64,000 nucleotides of DNA. Origin: Herminiimonas fonticola (lineage in GTDB: Bacteria > Pseudomonadota > Gammaproteobacteria > Burkholderiales > Burkholderiaceae_D). The stretch is from positions 372,001-436,000 of the forward strand of contig NZ_PTLZ01000001.1 in assembly GCF_003293745.1 (NCBI RefSeq), given 5' to 3'. Below are positions 25,480-35,294 of this stretch, one piece after another. A program made the translations under genes and the position numbers. Under the pieces are notes generated by a model. It was not told the origin of the DNA, ran no database searches, and saw only the letters and a program-made list of their open reading frames with translations. Position 1 is the first letter of the stretch, and each line of letters opens with the position of its first letter.

Positions 25480-25917
25480 TTACACTGGCATTTTGCGGAA
25501 GGCAATGGCAAAACGGTTCCAGCTATTGATCGATGTGATCAGCGCGGTCAGCTCCATCAGTTCTGCATCGGTGAAGTGTGGGCGCACTGCTTCCCAGACT
25601 GCATCCGGCACGTGGTTTTGCGAAACCAGTGTCAGCGATTCTGTCCATTCCAGCGCGGCGCGTTCGCGGTCGCTGAAGAATGGAGTTTCGCGCCAGGCCG
25701 AGACGGTTGCCAGGCGACGTTGTGATTCGCCTTCTTTCAGCGCATCGGTGACGTGCATGTCGAGGCAGAAAGCGCAGCCGTTGATTTGCGATGCGCGCAG
25801 GCGGACCAGTTCTTTGGTCAGGATTTCGATGGTGCCTTTGGCGAGTTGGTTTTCAACGCCCATCAGTACTTTCATGATGGCTGGTTCGGCGGTGTAGAAG
25901 TCGAGACGTGGTTGCAT
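25480..25917 (-). CDS. AhpD-like carboxymuconolactone decarboxylase family protein
   Basis: 145 aa. The family core with a redox-active CxxC is in ASQINGCAFCLDMHVTDAL (Cys about 48 and 51) with the following His, as in AhpD-like alkylhydroperoxidases. The protein is all-helical by composition. It may act as a peroxidase or redox partner; the exact reaction is unknown. Ribosome site AAGGAGCTT precedes the ATG. It is divergent from a MocR regulator, the likely controller of this minus-strand cluster. Confidence 0.9.
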   Translation of the reverse strand: MQPRLDFYTAEPAIMKVLMGVENQLAKGTIEILTKELVRLRASQINGCAFCLDMHVTDALKEGESQRRLATVSAWRETPFFSDRERAALEWTESLTLVSQNHVPDAVWEAVRPHFTDAELMELTALITSINSWNRFAIAFRKMPV

Positions 25918-26032
25918 GTGAAGCTCCTTGTTTAGGTACAGCGGGTTGAATAAATTGGCGTTTCCTTGATGTGTAGTATGCGAATATCATGGCCATGTTA
26001 GAAGGGCCAAGAAATGCAAAAATGACTAGTCC

Positions 26033-27481
26033 ATGAAAAAGCCGCCAAATAACGCAAACAGCGCCAAACCTGAACTTGACCTGCAGATCGACCGCACGCT
26101 GGAATTGCCTATGTACCTGCAGATATGCCAGCGTTTCAAGACGGCAATTGAGCAGGGGCATTTGCATGCAGGCGATCGCGTACCTGCGGTGCGCGCGCTG
26201 GCGACGGAATTGAATCTGGCGCGCGGCACGGTGGAAATGGCTTATCGCATCCTGACCGACGAAGGCTATTTGCAGGTCAGGGGAGCGGCGGGGACAGTCG
26301 TTTCGCCATCCTTGCCGCAACCTGCGCTGCAAAAGCCGCAAGCGCCTATGCCGGGGCAAACGGTGTCTGGCATTCTCGATCACGATGGCAAGGCACCTAA
26401 GCCGCTGCAACTGGGTTTGCCTGCGCTGGATGCTTTCCCGCGCAAGGTGTGGAATCGAATTGTTGCGCATCGCCTGCGCGGCAGCGACCCGGCGCGGCTG
26501 GGTTATCCAGCTCCTGCCGGCTACGACCGTTTGCGTGAACGGATTGCCACGTATCTGGGCGTGTCACGCGGCGTAACTTGTTTGCCGGAGCAGGTGTTCA
26601 TCACAACGGGGTTGCGCACGACGCTGGAACTGATCTTGAGCAGCCTGTCCACGGCTGGCGATGAATTCTGGTTTGAAGATCCCGGCTATATTCTGGCGCG
26701 CCCGTTTTTGCAAAACGCGGCAGTCAAGGTAGTGCCGGTGCCGGTCGATGAAAATGGTTTGATGGTTGAAGAGGGCAAGCGCCTCAGTCCATATGCGAAG
26801 TTCGCGATGGTCACGCCCTCACATCAAAGTCCCTTGGGCATGACCTTGTCTCTCGAACGTCGGATGGCTTTGCTGGAATGGGCCAGTAGTGTCGGCAGCT
26901 GGATTATTGAAGACGATTACGACAGTGAATTCCGTTATCAGGGACGGCCGCTGCCCGCGCTGAAAAGTCTGGATAGGAATGATCGCGTCATCTACAGCGG
27001 CACGTTCAGCAAGGTGATGTTTCCGGGTTTGCGATTGGCGTACGTGGTCGCACCTGTCAGCGCGGTCGCACGTTTCCAGGCGGTCGCTTACAACTTGAAT
27101 GCTGGTTGTCCCTATTTGCTGCAGGCTGGCGTCGCAGACTTTATCGCCGAAGGTCACTTCTCACGACATCTGAAAAAAATGCGCCTGCTATATGCAGAGC
27201 GTCGCGCAATTACGCAGCGTGTTTTTCAGGAAGTATTGGGCGATCGCATACGCATCGATTTGCGACCGGGCGGCTTGCATATGCTGGCGAAGCTGGGCGA
27301 TCACGAAGATGACGTTCTGTTGGCAGATCGTGCACGCGAGCTGGGTTTGGCCATGCATCCCTTGTCACGCTGGTACATCAATGCAAAACCGCAACAGGGA
27401 TTGTTGCTGGGGTTTGCCAATGTGATTGATGAGAAAGATGCGCGACGCATCGCGATGAAACTCAAGCAAGCGATGTCATAA
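26033..27481 (+). CDS. MocR/PdxR-family transcriptional regulator
   Basis: 482 aa fusion. An N-terminal GntR-type winged helix (about 20-90: LPMYLQICQRFKTAIEQGHL, ALATELNLARGTVEMAYRIL) is joined to a type I aminotransferase-like domain (about 115-480). The PLP region has SGTFSKVMFPGLRLAYVV, with the Lys expected to bind PLP, and IIEDDYDSEFRY. MocR regulators sense PLP or amines and usually control a divergent gene, here the AhpD-like gene 115 bp away. A CATGGCCATG palindrome lies in between. Confidence 0.92.
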   Translation: MKKPPNNANSAKPELDLQIDRTLELPMYLQICQRFKTAIEQGHLHAGDRVPAVRALATELNLARGTVEMAYRILTDEGYLQVRGAAGTVVSPSLPQPALQKPQAPMPGQTVSGILDHDGKAPKPLQLGLPALDAFPRKVWNRIVAHRLRGSDPARLGYPAPAGYDRLRERIATYLGVSRGVTCLPEQVFITTGLRTTLELILSSLSTAGDEFWFEDPGYILARPFLQNAAVKVVPVPVDENGLMVEEGKRLSPYAKFAMVTPSHQSPLGMTLSLERRMALLEWASSVGSWIIEDDYDSEFRYQGRPLPALKSLDRNDRVIYSGTFSKVMFPGLRLAYVVAPVSAVARFQAVAYNLNAGCPYLLQAGVADFIAEGHFSRHLKKMRLLYAERRAITQRVFQEVLGDRIRIDLRPGGLHMLAKLGDHEDDVLLADRARELGLAMHPLSRWYINAKPQQGLLLGFANVIDEKDARRIAMKLKQAMS

Positions 27482-27538
27482 AAAACGCCGGGATCTTTCA
27501 GTGAATGTGCAATGACTTTCGATGCGTTTTTAAATTAC

Positions 27539-28708
27539 TCAGCTTGGCGAACGGTCTTCATTTGGAAATGTAATCGCGCCCAGAATAACCAGTACGCACA
27601 ATGCTCCCAATGCCTGCAGCATCAACGTAAAGCCGCCGCGTTCGTGTAGCGTTGCAACCAGACCGACCGATGCGCCCGCTGCAGTAAATCCTAGGAAATA
27701 GCGCACCGAGTAAGCACGCGCCCGCCATTCGTCGCTAGTGTATTTTCCTATCATGGCGTCATTGACCGTCACTTGTCCAAAGATGCCGATGATGATGCCT
27801 ATGCAAACCAGCACCAACGGCACGCCGGACAATGCTGCGCCGAAGAAAAGCAGCGGCGCGAGTATCAACGCGAGCGGCAGGAACAAGGTCTTGAGTGAAT
27901 GCTTGTCGAGCAGATGGCCGATGATGTATTGCGCGAATGCACCGAACACATAGGTGCCTGCAGCGATGACGCCGAGCAGTGCGGTATTGGTGGTCAGGTC
28001 AGACAGGCGTTCTTCAAACAATTTCGGCAAGGCGACGGTCAGTGCATTGAATGTCGTCGAGCTGGCGATGATGGTGATGACGAGTGCGGCGATGACGCGC
28101 CACATCGCTTCTTTCGATACACGTGCGGCTGTGTGATTCGCTGCTTTGCGACTGCCACGCGCTTCATGTTTGACCTTGCTCGCAAAGAAAATCCCGATTG
28201 CGATTGCGGCAAGTCCCGGTAACACGAATGCCCAGCGCCAGCCCACGTATTCACATACTACGCCGGTGACGAGTGCCGACGATGCCACACCCAGATTGCC
28301 CCACACACCATTGACGCCGACTTCGCGGCCGAGCTTGTCCGCATGCGAGACCAGCATTGCGGTACCCACCGGATGATAGATTGCGGCGAACAGGCCGACG
28401 GCGAGCAACGCGACACTGAGCTGTTGCGGCGTCTGCGTTAATCCTACGGACATCATTGCCAGACCGATGCCGATAAAGAAAATCACCATCATGTGACGCC
28501 GACTCCAACGGTCGCCCAACCATCCTGTGAGTAGTGAGCCAGCACCGAACGCGATAAAGCCCGGCGTTGCATACGGCAGCAAGTCGGCATAGCTCATGCT
28601 GAAAACCGGAGCCATGACGATGACCGCCGCCGCGAAAACCAGCATGGCGTAGTGGTCGATGAAATGAGCGACGTTGATGTAAGCGATAACGGTGCGTGGA
28701 TGGTTCAC
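27539..28708 (-). CDS. MFS transporter
   Basis: 389 aa, about 12 transmembrane helices. The loop 2-3 motif is GWLGDRWSRRHMM (motif A-like). The start is GTG with AAGG seven nt upstream. VGLFAAIYHPVGTAMLVSHA resembles Fsr/YfcJ-type drug or small-molecule exporters. The substrate is unknown. It is divergent from an AraC-type regulator that probably controls it, and convergent with the MocR gene. Confidence 0.87.
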   Translation of the reverse strand: MNHPRTVIAYINVAHFIDHYAMLVFAAAVIVMAPVFSMSYADLLPYATPGFIAFGAGSLLTGWLGDRWSRRHMMVIFFIGIGLAMMSVGLTQTPQQLSVALLAVGLFAAIYHPVGTAMLVSHADKLGREVGVNGVWGNLGVASSALVTGVVCEYVGWRWAFVLPGLAAIAIGIFFASKVKHEARGSRKAANHTAARVSKEAMWRVIAALVITIIASSTTFNALTVALPKLFEERLSDLTTNTALLGVIAAGTYVFGAFAQYIIGHLLDKHSLKTLFLPLALILAPLLFFGAALSGVPLVLVCIGIIIGIFGQVTVNDAMIGKYTSDEWRARAYSVRYFLGFTAAGASVGLVATLHERGGFTLMLQALGALCVLVILGAITFPNEDRSPS

Positions 28709-28825
28709 GAACTGGCCTTTCCAAAAAGAGTGCGCCTAGGTTAATCTGACTGTTCATCGACTGGCAGACAACTAACATCGCTTACGCGCCAAGTTAAGGC
28801 GTGATTTTGGAATGCGGAGAAATTA

Positions 28826-29572
28826 ATGATTATTGGCGCCACCTCTTATCCGCGCGGTACGCAACTGGGATTGCATGTGCATCGCGAGGCGCAATTGCTG
28901 TTTGCATCCAGCGGCATCATGCAGGTGACGACACCGAAAGGTCGTTGGCTGGTACCGCCTGCGCGCGCCGTCTGGCTGCCGCCCGGAATCGAACATGCAG
29001 TCGATGTGCTGGCCGATATTGAAATGCGTGCCTTGCTGGTGCCGTCAGATTGGCTGGCAACTCACCCTGAAGCGCCACGCTTGAATCGCGAGTTTGTCGT
29101 CGCCGTTGGCCCGCTATTGCGTGAAACTATCCTTGCCGCGTTCAAGCATGCTTCGAATGTGAAGCGTATCAATCTGTTGGTGGAAGTTGCGCTATTCGAA
29201 CTCGCAGAAGATGAAGATGCAGCGACCTTCATGCCGTTGCCAAACGATGCTCGTGCACGGCGCGTGGCGGACATGATCCTCGCAGATCCCGCGAACGATA
29301 GAGAACTGGAATTGCTTGCCCACGCCGCCGGCGCATCCGCGCGCACGATCACGCGCCTGTTTTCGGCAGAAACGAATTTGACCTTCAAGGAGTGGCGACA
29401 GCGTGCACGCATCATGGCGGCGGTCGAAGCTTTGGGTAGCGGCAAAACATCGATCAAACAACTCGCGGCAGAACTGGGTTTCAGCAGCGTCGCCGCTTTC
29501 GGTCATGCGTTTCGGCAGATCATGGGGATGACGCCTAGCGAGATGATGCGCAGATCAGGTGGGACGGGCTAA
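28826..29572 (+). CDS. AraC-family transcriptional regulator
   Basis: 248 aa. The N-terminal cupin sensor (about 5-75) has HVHREAQLLFASSGIMQVTT and WLVPPARAVWLPPGIEH. The C-terminal double helix-turn-helix (about 150-245) has ANDRELELLAHAAGASARTI and IKQLAAELGFSSVAAFGHAF. This cupin-AraC layout is common beside transporters. It has a good ribosome site (GGAGAAATTA) and is divergent from the MFS gene. Confidence 0.92.
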   Translation: MIIGATSYPRGTQLGLHVHREAQLLFASSGIMQVTTPKGRWLVPPARAVWLPPGIEHAVDVLADIEMRALLVPSDWLATHPEAPRLNREFVVAVGPLLRETILAAFKHASNVKRINLLVEVALFELAEDEDAATFMPLPNDARARRVADMILADPANDRELELLAHAAGASARTITRLFSAETNLTFKEWRQRARIMAAVEALGSGKTSIKQLAAELGFSSVAAFGHAFRQIMGMTPSEMMRRSGGTG

Positions 29573-29581
29573 TGGTTTTGT

Positions 29582-29965
29582 TTATGTCGACATCAAGGAC
29601 ACGTGCGCTGCGACTATGCGCCAGCCTTGCGGTAGTCGTAACCAAGTATGGCTTTGACGACCGATGCGCGTTTCGCCTTTGCGCGTGAACTCGGTATTGG
29701 CAGTCGCATAGTCGTGACCGTAGGTGGTGATGACGGTGTTCATCAGTTCACGTTCCAAGCCCTTAGCTGGACGCGCAAGGCGGAAGGCGCGTATCGCTTC
29801 GTAACCGAGAAGATTTTCGCCTACGCCGTAACGCAATGTGTTTGGATTGTTCCAAAATAATTCATCCAGCACGGCGACATCATTGCCAGTCAACGCTGCT
29901 TCGTAACGCATGAATGCAGCAGTCACTTCGGCGACTACTTCAGGTAGGTTGATTTCATGTTCCAT
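29582..29965 (-). CDS. HpxZ/AtzH-like protein (DUF3225)
   Basis: 127 aa SnoaL-like (NTF2-fold) protein. The body, [20 protein letters not shown] with [20 protein letters not shown] and IRAFRLARP, matches HpxZ/AtzH-like proteins, linked elsewhere to oxalurate or amidohydrolase pathways. No hpx gene is nearby, so the job here is unknown. The ATG at 29965 overlaps the end of the upstream small gene by 11 bp, suggesting coupling. The frame is open to 30025 but that region lacks a family match. Confidence 0.75.
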   Translation of the reverse strand: MEHEINLPEVVAEVTAAFMRYEAALTGNDVAVLDELFWNNPNTLRYGVGENLLGYEAIRAFRLARPAKGLERELMNTVITTYGHDYATANTEFTRKGETRIGRQSHTWLRLPQGWRIVAAHVSLMST

Positions 29966-30182
29966 GTTGAATGTTCTCTTTCTGCTTGGCGCGCACCAAA
30001 GTCTGCACCGCGTTGAGGAGATCACCTTTTGTCACGGCGCTATCAAGCGATATTCCATAGCGCTCTGCCTCGTCTTTGTGCTCCGGATTGGCAGGTTCAT
30101 CCTGATCTTCCCGCACAGTCATCGACTGCCTGATCGCATATTCCAGAATGGTTAAGCGTTCGATTAAATTATCTTGTTCCAT
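29955..30182 (-). CDS. Small hypothetical protein, 75 aa
   Basis: [20 protein letters not shown] looks like an amphipathic helix, followed by an acidic middle and a second helix ([19 protein letters not shown]). I do not recognise it. Its end overlaps the HpxZ-like start and it lies 52 nt after the dehydrogenase gene, so it fits in one operon. The ribosome site is weak (AAGAGAC). Confidence 0.5.
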   Translation of the reverse strand: MEQDNLIERLTILEYAIRQSMTVREDQDEPANPEHKDEAERYGISLDSAVTKGDLLNAVQTLVRAKQKENIQHGT

Positions 30183-30234
30183 GCGGCTTGTCTCTTGTTC
30201 CTTGTATTGTCATCTCGCAGCAAGTCCTTGCAAA

Positions 30235-31305
30235 TTAGCCGGCGACAGCAGCGGCAATTGCGATGCCGATGTCTGCCGTCCTGGCATTGCCGCCCAGATC
30301 GGGAGTGCGCGGACCATCTGCCAGGACTTGCTTGATGGCGTCGAGTATCGCATCGTGCGCTGCGCGTTGCCCAAGAAAATCCAGCATCAGTGCGCCAGAC
30401 CAAATCATCGCGATCGGGTTGGCGATGTTCTTGCCGTAAATGTCGGGTGCAGAACCGTGCACCGGCTCGAACAATGAAGGGAATATGCGTTCCGGATTCA
30501 GATTGGCCGATGGCGCCAAGCCCATGGTTCCGGTGCATGCGGGACCGAGGTCGGACAGGATGTCGCCGAACAGATTGGATGCGACGACGACATCAAAGCG
30601 ATCCGGCTGCAAGACGAAGCGCGCGGCAAGGATATCAATGTGCTGTTTGTCTACGGCGACGTCGGGATAACTTTTGGCCATATTATCTGCGCGTGAATCC
30701 CACCACGGCATGCTGATGGCGATGCCGTTTGATTTGGTTGCGACAGTCAGGCGTCGTCGTGTACGGCTTTGTGCCAGCTCGAACGCATACTTCAATATAC
30801 GGTCGGTGCCCCTGCGCGAAAATGCCGATTGCTGCAGCACGAGTTCGCGCTCGGTACCTTCGTACATGATGCCACCGATTGCGGTGTACTCGCCTTCTGT
30901 GTTTTCACGCACTACATAAAAATCGATATCGCCAGGCTTGCGATTGGCGAGCGGACAAGGCACGCCTTCGAACAGGCGCACCGGCCGCAAATTGACATAC
31001 TGATCGAATTCACGTCTGAACTTCAGCAGCGAACCCCATAGAGAAACATGATCAGGCACGGTAGCCGGCCAGCCGACCGCACCGAAATAAATGGCATCGC
31101 AACCTTGCAGTTGCTGCTTCCAGTCGTCGGGCATCATCTTGCCGGTTTGCGCGTAGTAGTCGCAACTGGCCCAGGCGATGTGCTTGTATTCGAGGCGAAT
31201 GTCGAAGCGCTTTGCTGCGGCATCAAGCACGCGCAAGCCTTCAGGAATGACTTCTTTCCCGATGCCGTCGCCGGGGATGATCGCGATTTTGAATGATGGG
31301 TTCAT
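30235..31305 (-). CDS. Tartrate/D-malate-type dehydrogenase (isopropylmalate dehydrogenase family)
   Basis: 356 aa beta-decarboxylating dehydrogenase. The N-terminus has FKIAIIPGDGIGKEVIPEGL. FRREFDQYVNLRPVRLFEGV and DFYVVRENTEGEY are the substrate-binding region of the tartrate dehydrogenase/DmlA branch rather than LeuB. GSAPDIYGKNIANPIAMIWS is the NAD-binding family signature. It probably oxidises tartrate or D-malate with NAD; the exact substrate is inferred from subfamily resemblance. It is the first gene of a unit with the 75-aa and HpxZ-like genes. Confidence 0.86.
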   Translation of the reverse strand: MNPSFKIAIIPGDGIGKEVIPEGLRVLDAAAKRFDIRLEYKHIAWASCDYYAQTGKMMPDDWKQQLQGCDAIYFGAVGWPATVPDHVSLWGSLLKFRREFDQYVNLRPVRLFEGVPCPLANRKPGDIDFYVVRENTEGEYTAIGGIMYEGTERELVLQQSAFSRRGTDRILKYAFELAQSRTRRRLTVATKSNGIAISMPWWDSRADNMAKSYPDVAVDKQHIDILAARFVLQPDRFDVVVASNLFGDILSDLGPACTGTMGLAPSANLNPERIFPSLFEPVHGSAPDIYGKNIANPIAMIWSGALMLDFLGQRAAHDAILDAIKQVLADGPRTPDLGGNARTADIGIAIAAAVAG

Positions 31306-31564
31306 GTGTAATTAAAAATGAAAACTACTTGAAGGGCCGTTATTCGGGGGGCGGATGCTGCTCATCATTGTATGCATTTCTGGTTGACGTCAACCGCGTG
31401 CGTCAGTATCCCAATTGATATCGCAGCTACGTGAGGGAAGCCGGACGTATTGCGGGAAAGTTTTTCTTGCAAATGAACAATGAAAAGTCGAAAAACAAAC
31501 TCTCATGTTGAAAAAATGTAAAGAAATCCTAGACTGAAAATACAATCACAGCAGGAGAATAAAA

Positions 31565-32002
31565 ATGTTCAAGCACATCCTACTTCCGACCGATGGTTCT
31601 CCTCTGTCTGAAATTGCCATCCAGAAAAGCATATCGCTGGCCAAGACTCTCGGTGCCAAAGTGACCGGTTTGTATGTCATTCCGGAATATCACACCTTTA
31701 CATGGCAGACTGAAATGCTGATAGATACGAGTGAAGATTATGCGAAATTTAGTCTGGCTCAAGCAGAAAAGTTTCTGGCCGTGATCCGCGACCAGGCAAA
31801 AGAAGCTGGCGTAACAGTCGCATTGCTCCATGTCATCAGTGAGCATCCCTATGAAGCGATCATTAAAGTTGCGGATGATAACCAGTGTGATTTGATAACC
31901 ATGGCATCGCATGGTCGCAAAGGTGTTCAAGGATTTTTAATTGGTAGTGAAACTCAAAAAGTCCTCGTACATAGCAAAATACCCGTGCTGGTGTATCGAT
32001 GA
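31565..32002 (+). CDS. Universal stress protein (UspA family)
   Basis: 145 aa single Usp domain. FKHILLPTDGSPLSEIAIQK gives the N-terminal strand with Asp. The ATP-binding type loop SHGRKGVQGFLIGSETQKVL (G-x2-G-x9-G-S/T type) and PVLVYR end are present, so it probably binds ATP. A clear ribosome site (AGGAGAATAAAA) precedes the ATG. It stands alone. Confidence 0.93.
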   Translation: MFKHILLPTDGSPLSEIAIQKSISLAKTLGAKVTGLYVIPEYHTFTWQTEMLIDTSEDYAKFSLAQAEKFLAVIRDQAKEAGVTVALLHVISEHPYEAIIKVADDNQCDLITMASHGRKGVQGFLIGSETQKVLVHSKIPVLVYR

Positions 32003-32153
32003 GTATTCCGAGAGATGTCGAATCGTTGGGATATCTCTTGTAATGGCAGGTGCAACTCGCCTTGTCCGGGCCCATCGCGGCTATGTGATGGAAACCGGTC
32101 GCATTGTGCACCCTGGTCGGTACGCATTTATCGGAACGCGATGCGCGGTACAT

Positions 32154-32894
32154 CTACTCAAAAATTACATCTCCGCTGCCTGCACGTTCGACATTGCGTT
32201 TTGGCGGAGCCCCTTTGATACGGACGTCACCGGAGCCAGAGACATCTACTCTGGCGGATTGCGAGGCATACGTGTACACATCGCCGGATCCGTGGACCTG
32301 GATATCTGCGGACTTCGCCTTGATGCCGACAATATCGACGTCCCCGGACCCCTCCACGACAACGTTGACCGTATCCACCGAACCCGAGGCTTTGATGTTT
32401 CCAGACCCTGCAATCCGGAGCTGCAGCGCCGTGCCCGCAAGCCCGGCACCGACAAAGCTTCCTGATCCGTTAATCCGTACGGCCACTGGCGACGGCCCCG
32501 CGACCAGGGCACGTATGGGGGCGCTGGTCGAGAATGATCTATTCGTTGCCAGAACGAGTTGGCCGGCCACTACTTCAACAGTGATCAATGGCAAGATGTT
32601 TTCCTGCGCCAGCAGGCGCACGGACGGTTTCGTCGAGATCGTGTAGGTGACGTCGACAGGTCCATCAATCATTACCGCATTAAACCAGGCTACCGGTCTG
32701 GCTTCTTCCTTCACTGGTCCTTGACCGATGACGCTCTCACTTGAGCCGTATACGGTTTTCCCGTCCACAATCACCACGCTGCTGCTTCCATTGCTCCCGG
32801 CCGCGCCGCGTGCCGTAGCAGTCGAATTACCTGCCGCTTCGCATGACAGGGCCGCGACGGCGAGTAAGCTTCCAACGATTGATAGGTTGTTCAT
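32154..32894 (-). CDS. DUF2807 (head GIN domain) secreted protein
   Basis: 246 aa. It has an N-terminal signal segment (MNNLSIVGSLLAVAALSCEA), a linker, then a DUF2807 domain with repeating strands ending in GSGDV or GSGNI (for example RIAGSGNIKASG, VEGSGDVDIVG, VHGSGDVYTYA, VSGSGDVRIKG, AGSGDVIFE), as expected for a right-handed beta-helix. Probably periplasmic or surface-associated; the biological role is unknown. The ATG at 32894 has AAGGG upstream and places the signal peptide first; an upstream start at 32939 would bury it. Confidence 0.85.
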   Translation of the reverse strand: MNNLSIVGSLLAVAALSCEAAGNSTATARGAAGSNGSSSVVIVDGKTVYGSSESVIGQGPVKEEARPVAWFNAVMIDGPVDVTYTISTKPSVRLLAQENILPLITVEVVAGQLVLATNRSFSTSAPIRALVAGPSPVAVRINGSGSFVGAGLAGTALQLRIAGSGNIKASGSVDTVNVVVEGSGDVDIVGIKAKSADIQVHGSGDVYTYASQSARVDVSGSGDVRIKGAPPKRNVERAGSGDVIFE

Positions 32895-33245
32895 TTCTGC
32901 CCTTTCTGGAGTGACCGCCAGCCAATTTGCTTTGTCCACAGCTTGCGTAGTAGCAAGGCAATCTCAGTAGCGGCGATGACCTCATCCGTTAGGCGATATC
33001 AGCTAGTGCAGGCCGCTTTGTCTGAACCGCGAAGAGCACTCAACATCCGGCATTGTTCCAGACGACAACATCTGAAATGAATTCGTCAACGAAAGGTCGT
33101 TCAACATCTAACAATGAATCTACAGTCGAAAACATAACCATACATCCATGCCGGTTCCAAATGGCGCAATTTTTCATGCCTGATAAGCAAAGGGGAAAAT
33201 ACATCGGCCCAAGTACCCGCAAAGGCCTTGAATCTGGAAGCGCCC
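32895..33245. other. Intergenic region with no recognisable gene
   Basis: About 350 bp between the DUF2807 gene and the glmS terminator. Short open frames exist on both strands (33040-33300 minus, 33053-33250 plus), but none has a ribosome site or family resemblance. I see nothing further. Confidence 0.5.
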
Positions 33246-33274
33246 TATAAAAAAGGCCGCTCAATGAGCGGCCT
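33246..33274 (-). terminator. Rho-independent terminator of glmS
   Basis: Read on the minus strand: AGGCCGCTC-ATT-GAGCGGCCT followed by TTTTTTAT. It lies 57 bp after the glmS stop. Confidence 0.92.
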
Positions 33275-33330
33275 GCGATCTTTATGACAGTAGTAAACAA
33301 TTTACGACATGGTTTTCATGAAATAGCGGC

Positions 33331-35148
33331 TTATTCAACCGTCACGGATTTGGCAAGATTTCGTGGCTTGTCGACGTCAGTGCCGCGCGCCAGTGCCGTG
33401 TGATATGCCAGCAACTGCAAGGGCACTACATGCAGAATCGGCGACAGCGCGCCGTAATGTTCAGGCAGGCGAATCACGTGCAGGCCTTCACCCGAGGTGA
33501 TGCGCGAATCGCCATCGGCGAAGACGTACAGTTCGCCGCCGCGGGCGCGGACTTCCTGCATATTCGATTTCAATTTTTCGATCATCGAATCATTCGGTGC
33601 AACGGTGACGACCGGCATTTCTTCAGTAACGAGTGCGAGCGGGCCGTGCTTCAATTCCCCAGCCGGATATGCTTCAGCGTGTATGTATGAAATTTCTTTC
33701 AGCTTCAACGCGCCTTCGAGTGCGATCGGGTAATGCAGGCCGCGGCCGAGGAAGAGAGCATTTTCCTTGCGGGCGAAGGCTTCTGCCCACGCGATGATTT
33801 GCGGTTCCAGCGCGAGCACGGCGGTGAGTGCAACCGGCAGGTGGCGCATTTCCTTGAGGTAGGCGGCTTCCTGTGTATCGCTGAGGCGACCTTTTACTTG
33901 CGCCAATGTGAGCGTCAGCAGGAACAGTGCGGCCAGTTGCGTGGTGAAGGCTTTGGTCGATGCGACGCCGACTTCAACCCCGGCGCGCGTGATGTAGGAA
34001 AGCGCACACTCACGCACCATTGCACTGGTGGCAGAGTTGCAGATCGTCAGCGTGTGTTGCATGCCTTGCGATTGCGCGTGACGCAGTGCGGCCAGCGTGT
34101 CGGCGGTTTCGCCGCTTTGTGAAATTGTGACGACGAGCGATTTCGGATTCGGCACGCTGTCGCGGTAACGATATTCACTGGCGATTTCCACATCGCAACG
34201 GACGCCGGCAATCGCTTCTATCCAGTACTTGGCGGTCATGCCCGAGTAGTAGCTGGTGCCGCAGGCAAGGATCAGAACTGAATCTATCTCTTTGAAAATA
34301 TTGAAGGCCTTGTCGCCGAAAATATCCGGCGTGATGCTTTCTATACCTTCAAGCGTGTCGGCAATCGCGCGCGGTTGCTCGAAGATTTCCTTTTGCATGT
34401 AATGGCGATACGGGCCGAGTTCGACTGCGCCGGTATGCGCGTGCACGGTTTTGACTTCGCGCTGTACTTGCTTGCCATTCGCATCGACGATCCAGACGCG
34501 TTGCAACTGCAGGTCGACGACGTCGCCTTCTTCCAGGTAAATGATCTGATCTGTCGTGCCGGCCAATGCCAGTGCATCGGAGGCGACAAAGTTTTCGCCA
34601 TTGCCGACGCCGACGATCAGCGGCGAGCCGCGACGTGCACCGACCACGCGATGTGGTTCGTCACGGCTGAATACTGCAATCGCAAAAGCACCGGTCAGGC
34701 GTTTGGTAACGAGTTGCACGGTTTCGAACAGGTCGCCGGTATACATGTGTTCGATCAGATGGCCGATGACTTCGGTATCGGTCTGGCTTTCGAATACGTA
34801 GCCCAATGCTTTCAGCTCATCGCGCAGCTCATCGTGGTTTTCGATGATGCCGTTATGCACGACAGCGATGCGATCGCGTGAAAAATGGGGATGCGCATTG
34901 TGCGATGCCGGCGCGCCGTGGGTGGCCCAGCGGGTGTGTGCGATGCCGGTAAAACCTTCGAGATGTTCCTTGGCGATCTGCTTTTCCAGTTCTGCCACGC
35001 GCGCGGTGCTGCGCGAGCGCTCCAGCTTGCCGTCTACATGCAGCGCGACGCCGCAGGAATCATAGCCGCGGTATTCAAGCCGTTTGAGTCCTTCGACCAG
35101 GATAGGGGTGATATTGCGTTGCGCTACTGCGCCGACGATACCGCACAT
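33331..35148 (-). CDS. glmS: Glucosamine-6-phosphate synthase GlmS
   Basis: 605 aa, family-normal. An N-terminal class II glutaminase domain begins [10 protein letters not shown], with Cys2 as nucleophile after Met removal, and has [18 protein letters not shown]. Two SIS domains ([30 protein letters not shown]) and the C-terminal [13 protein letters not shown] tail follow. It makes glucosamine-6-phosphate from fructose-6-phosphate and glutamine, the entry to UDP-GlcNAc. GAGG precedes the ATG. It is divergent from an Lrp-type regulator; glmU, which finishes the pathway, lies just beyond. No glmS ribozyme is seen upstream. Confidence 0.98.
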   Translation of the reverse strand: MCGIVGAVAQRNITPILVEGLKRLEYRGYDSCGVALHVDGKLERSRSTARVAELEKQIAKEHLEGFTGIAHTRWATHGAPASHNAHPHFSRDRIAVVHNGIIENHDELRDELKALGYVFESQTDTEVIGHLIEHMYTGDLFETVQLVTKRLTGAFAIAVFSRDEPHRVVGARRGSPLIVGVGNGENFVASDALALAGTTDQIIYLEEGDVVDLQLQRVWIVDANGKQVQREVKTVHAHTGAVELGPYRHYMQKEIFEQPRAIADTLEGIESITPDIFGDKAFNIFKEIDSVLILACGTSYYSGMTAKYWIEAIAGVRCDVEIASEYRYRDSVPNPKSLVVTISQSGETADTLAALRHAQSQGMQHTLTICNSATSAMVRECALSYITRAGVEVGVASTKAFTTQLAALFLLTLTLAQVKGRLSDTQEAAYLKEMRHLPVALTAVLALEPQIIAWAEAFARKENALFLGRGLHYPIALEGALKLKEISYIHAEAYPAGELKHGPLALVTEEMPVVTVAPNDSMIEKLKSNMQEVRARGGELYVFADGDSRITSGEGLHVIRLPEHYGALSPILHVVPLQLLAYHTALARGTDVDKPRNLAKSVTVE

Positions 35149-35258
35149 GGGAACCTCGTGGTGATTTGTGTAAGTGACACAGTCTAGAGTAGGGTTTGTG
35201 AAATAAGTTTTCTAAATATTCAAATAAATGGCTTATTATTTCTCTTGAATGGTTAAGT

Positions 35259-35271
35259 GAAATTAAATTTC
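35259..35271. promoter_or_regulatory. Inverted repeat in the glmS-Lrp intergenic region
   Basis: GAAAT-TAA-ATTTC in an AT-rich 146-bp region between the divergent glmS and Lrp-family genes. It is a candidate operator for the Lrp-type protein, by position and AT-rich character. Confidence 0.35.
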
Positions 35272-35294
35272 AAATACAAGACAATATTTTCCAT

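Noticed and set aside
33040-33300. Short open frames on both strands between the DUF2807 gene and glmS
   Set aside because: They overlap each other and the minus-strand one runs through the glmS terminator; no recognisable domain.
35149-35294. Possible glmS ribozyme upstream of glmS
   Set aside because: The spacer is only 146 bp, AT-rich and shared with a divergent gene; I see no ribozyme-like sequence, and such ribozymes are typical of Gram-positive bacteria.
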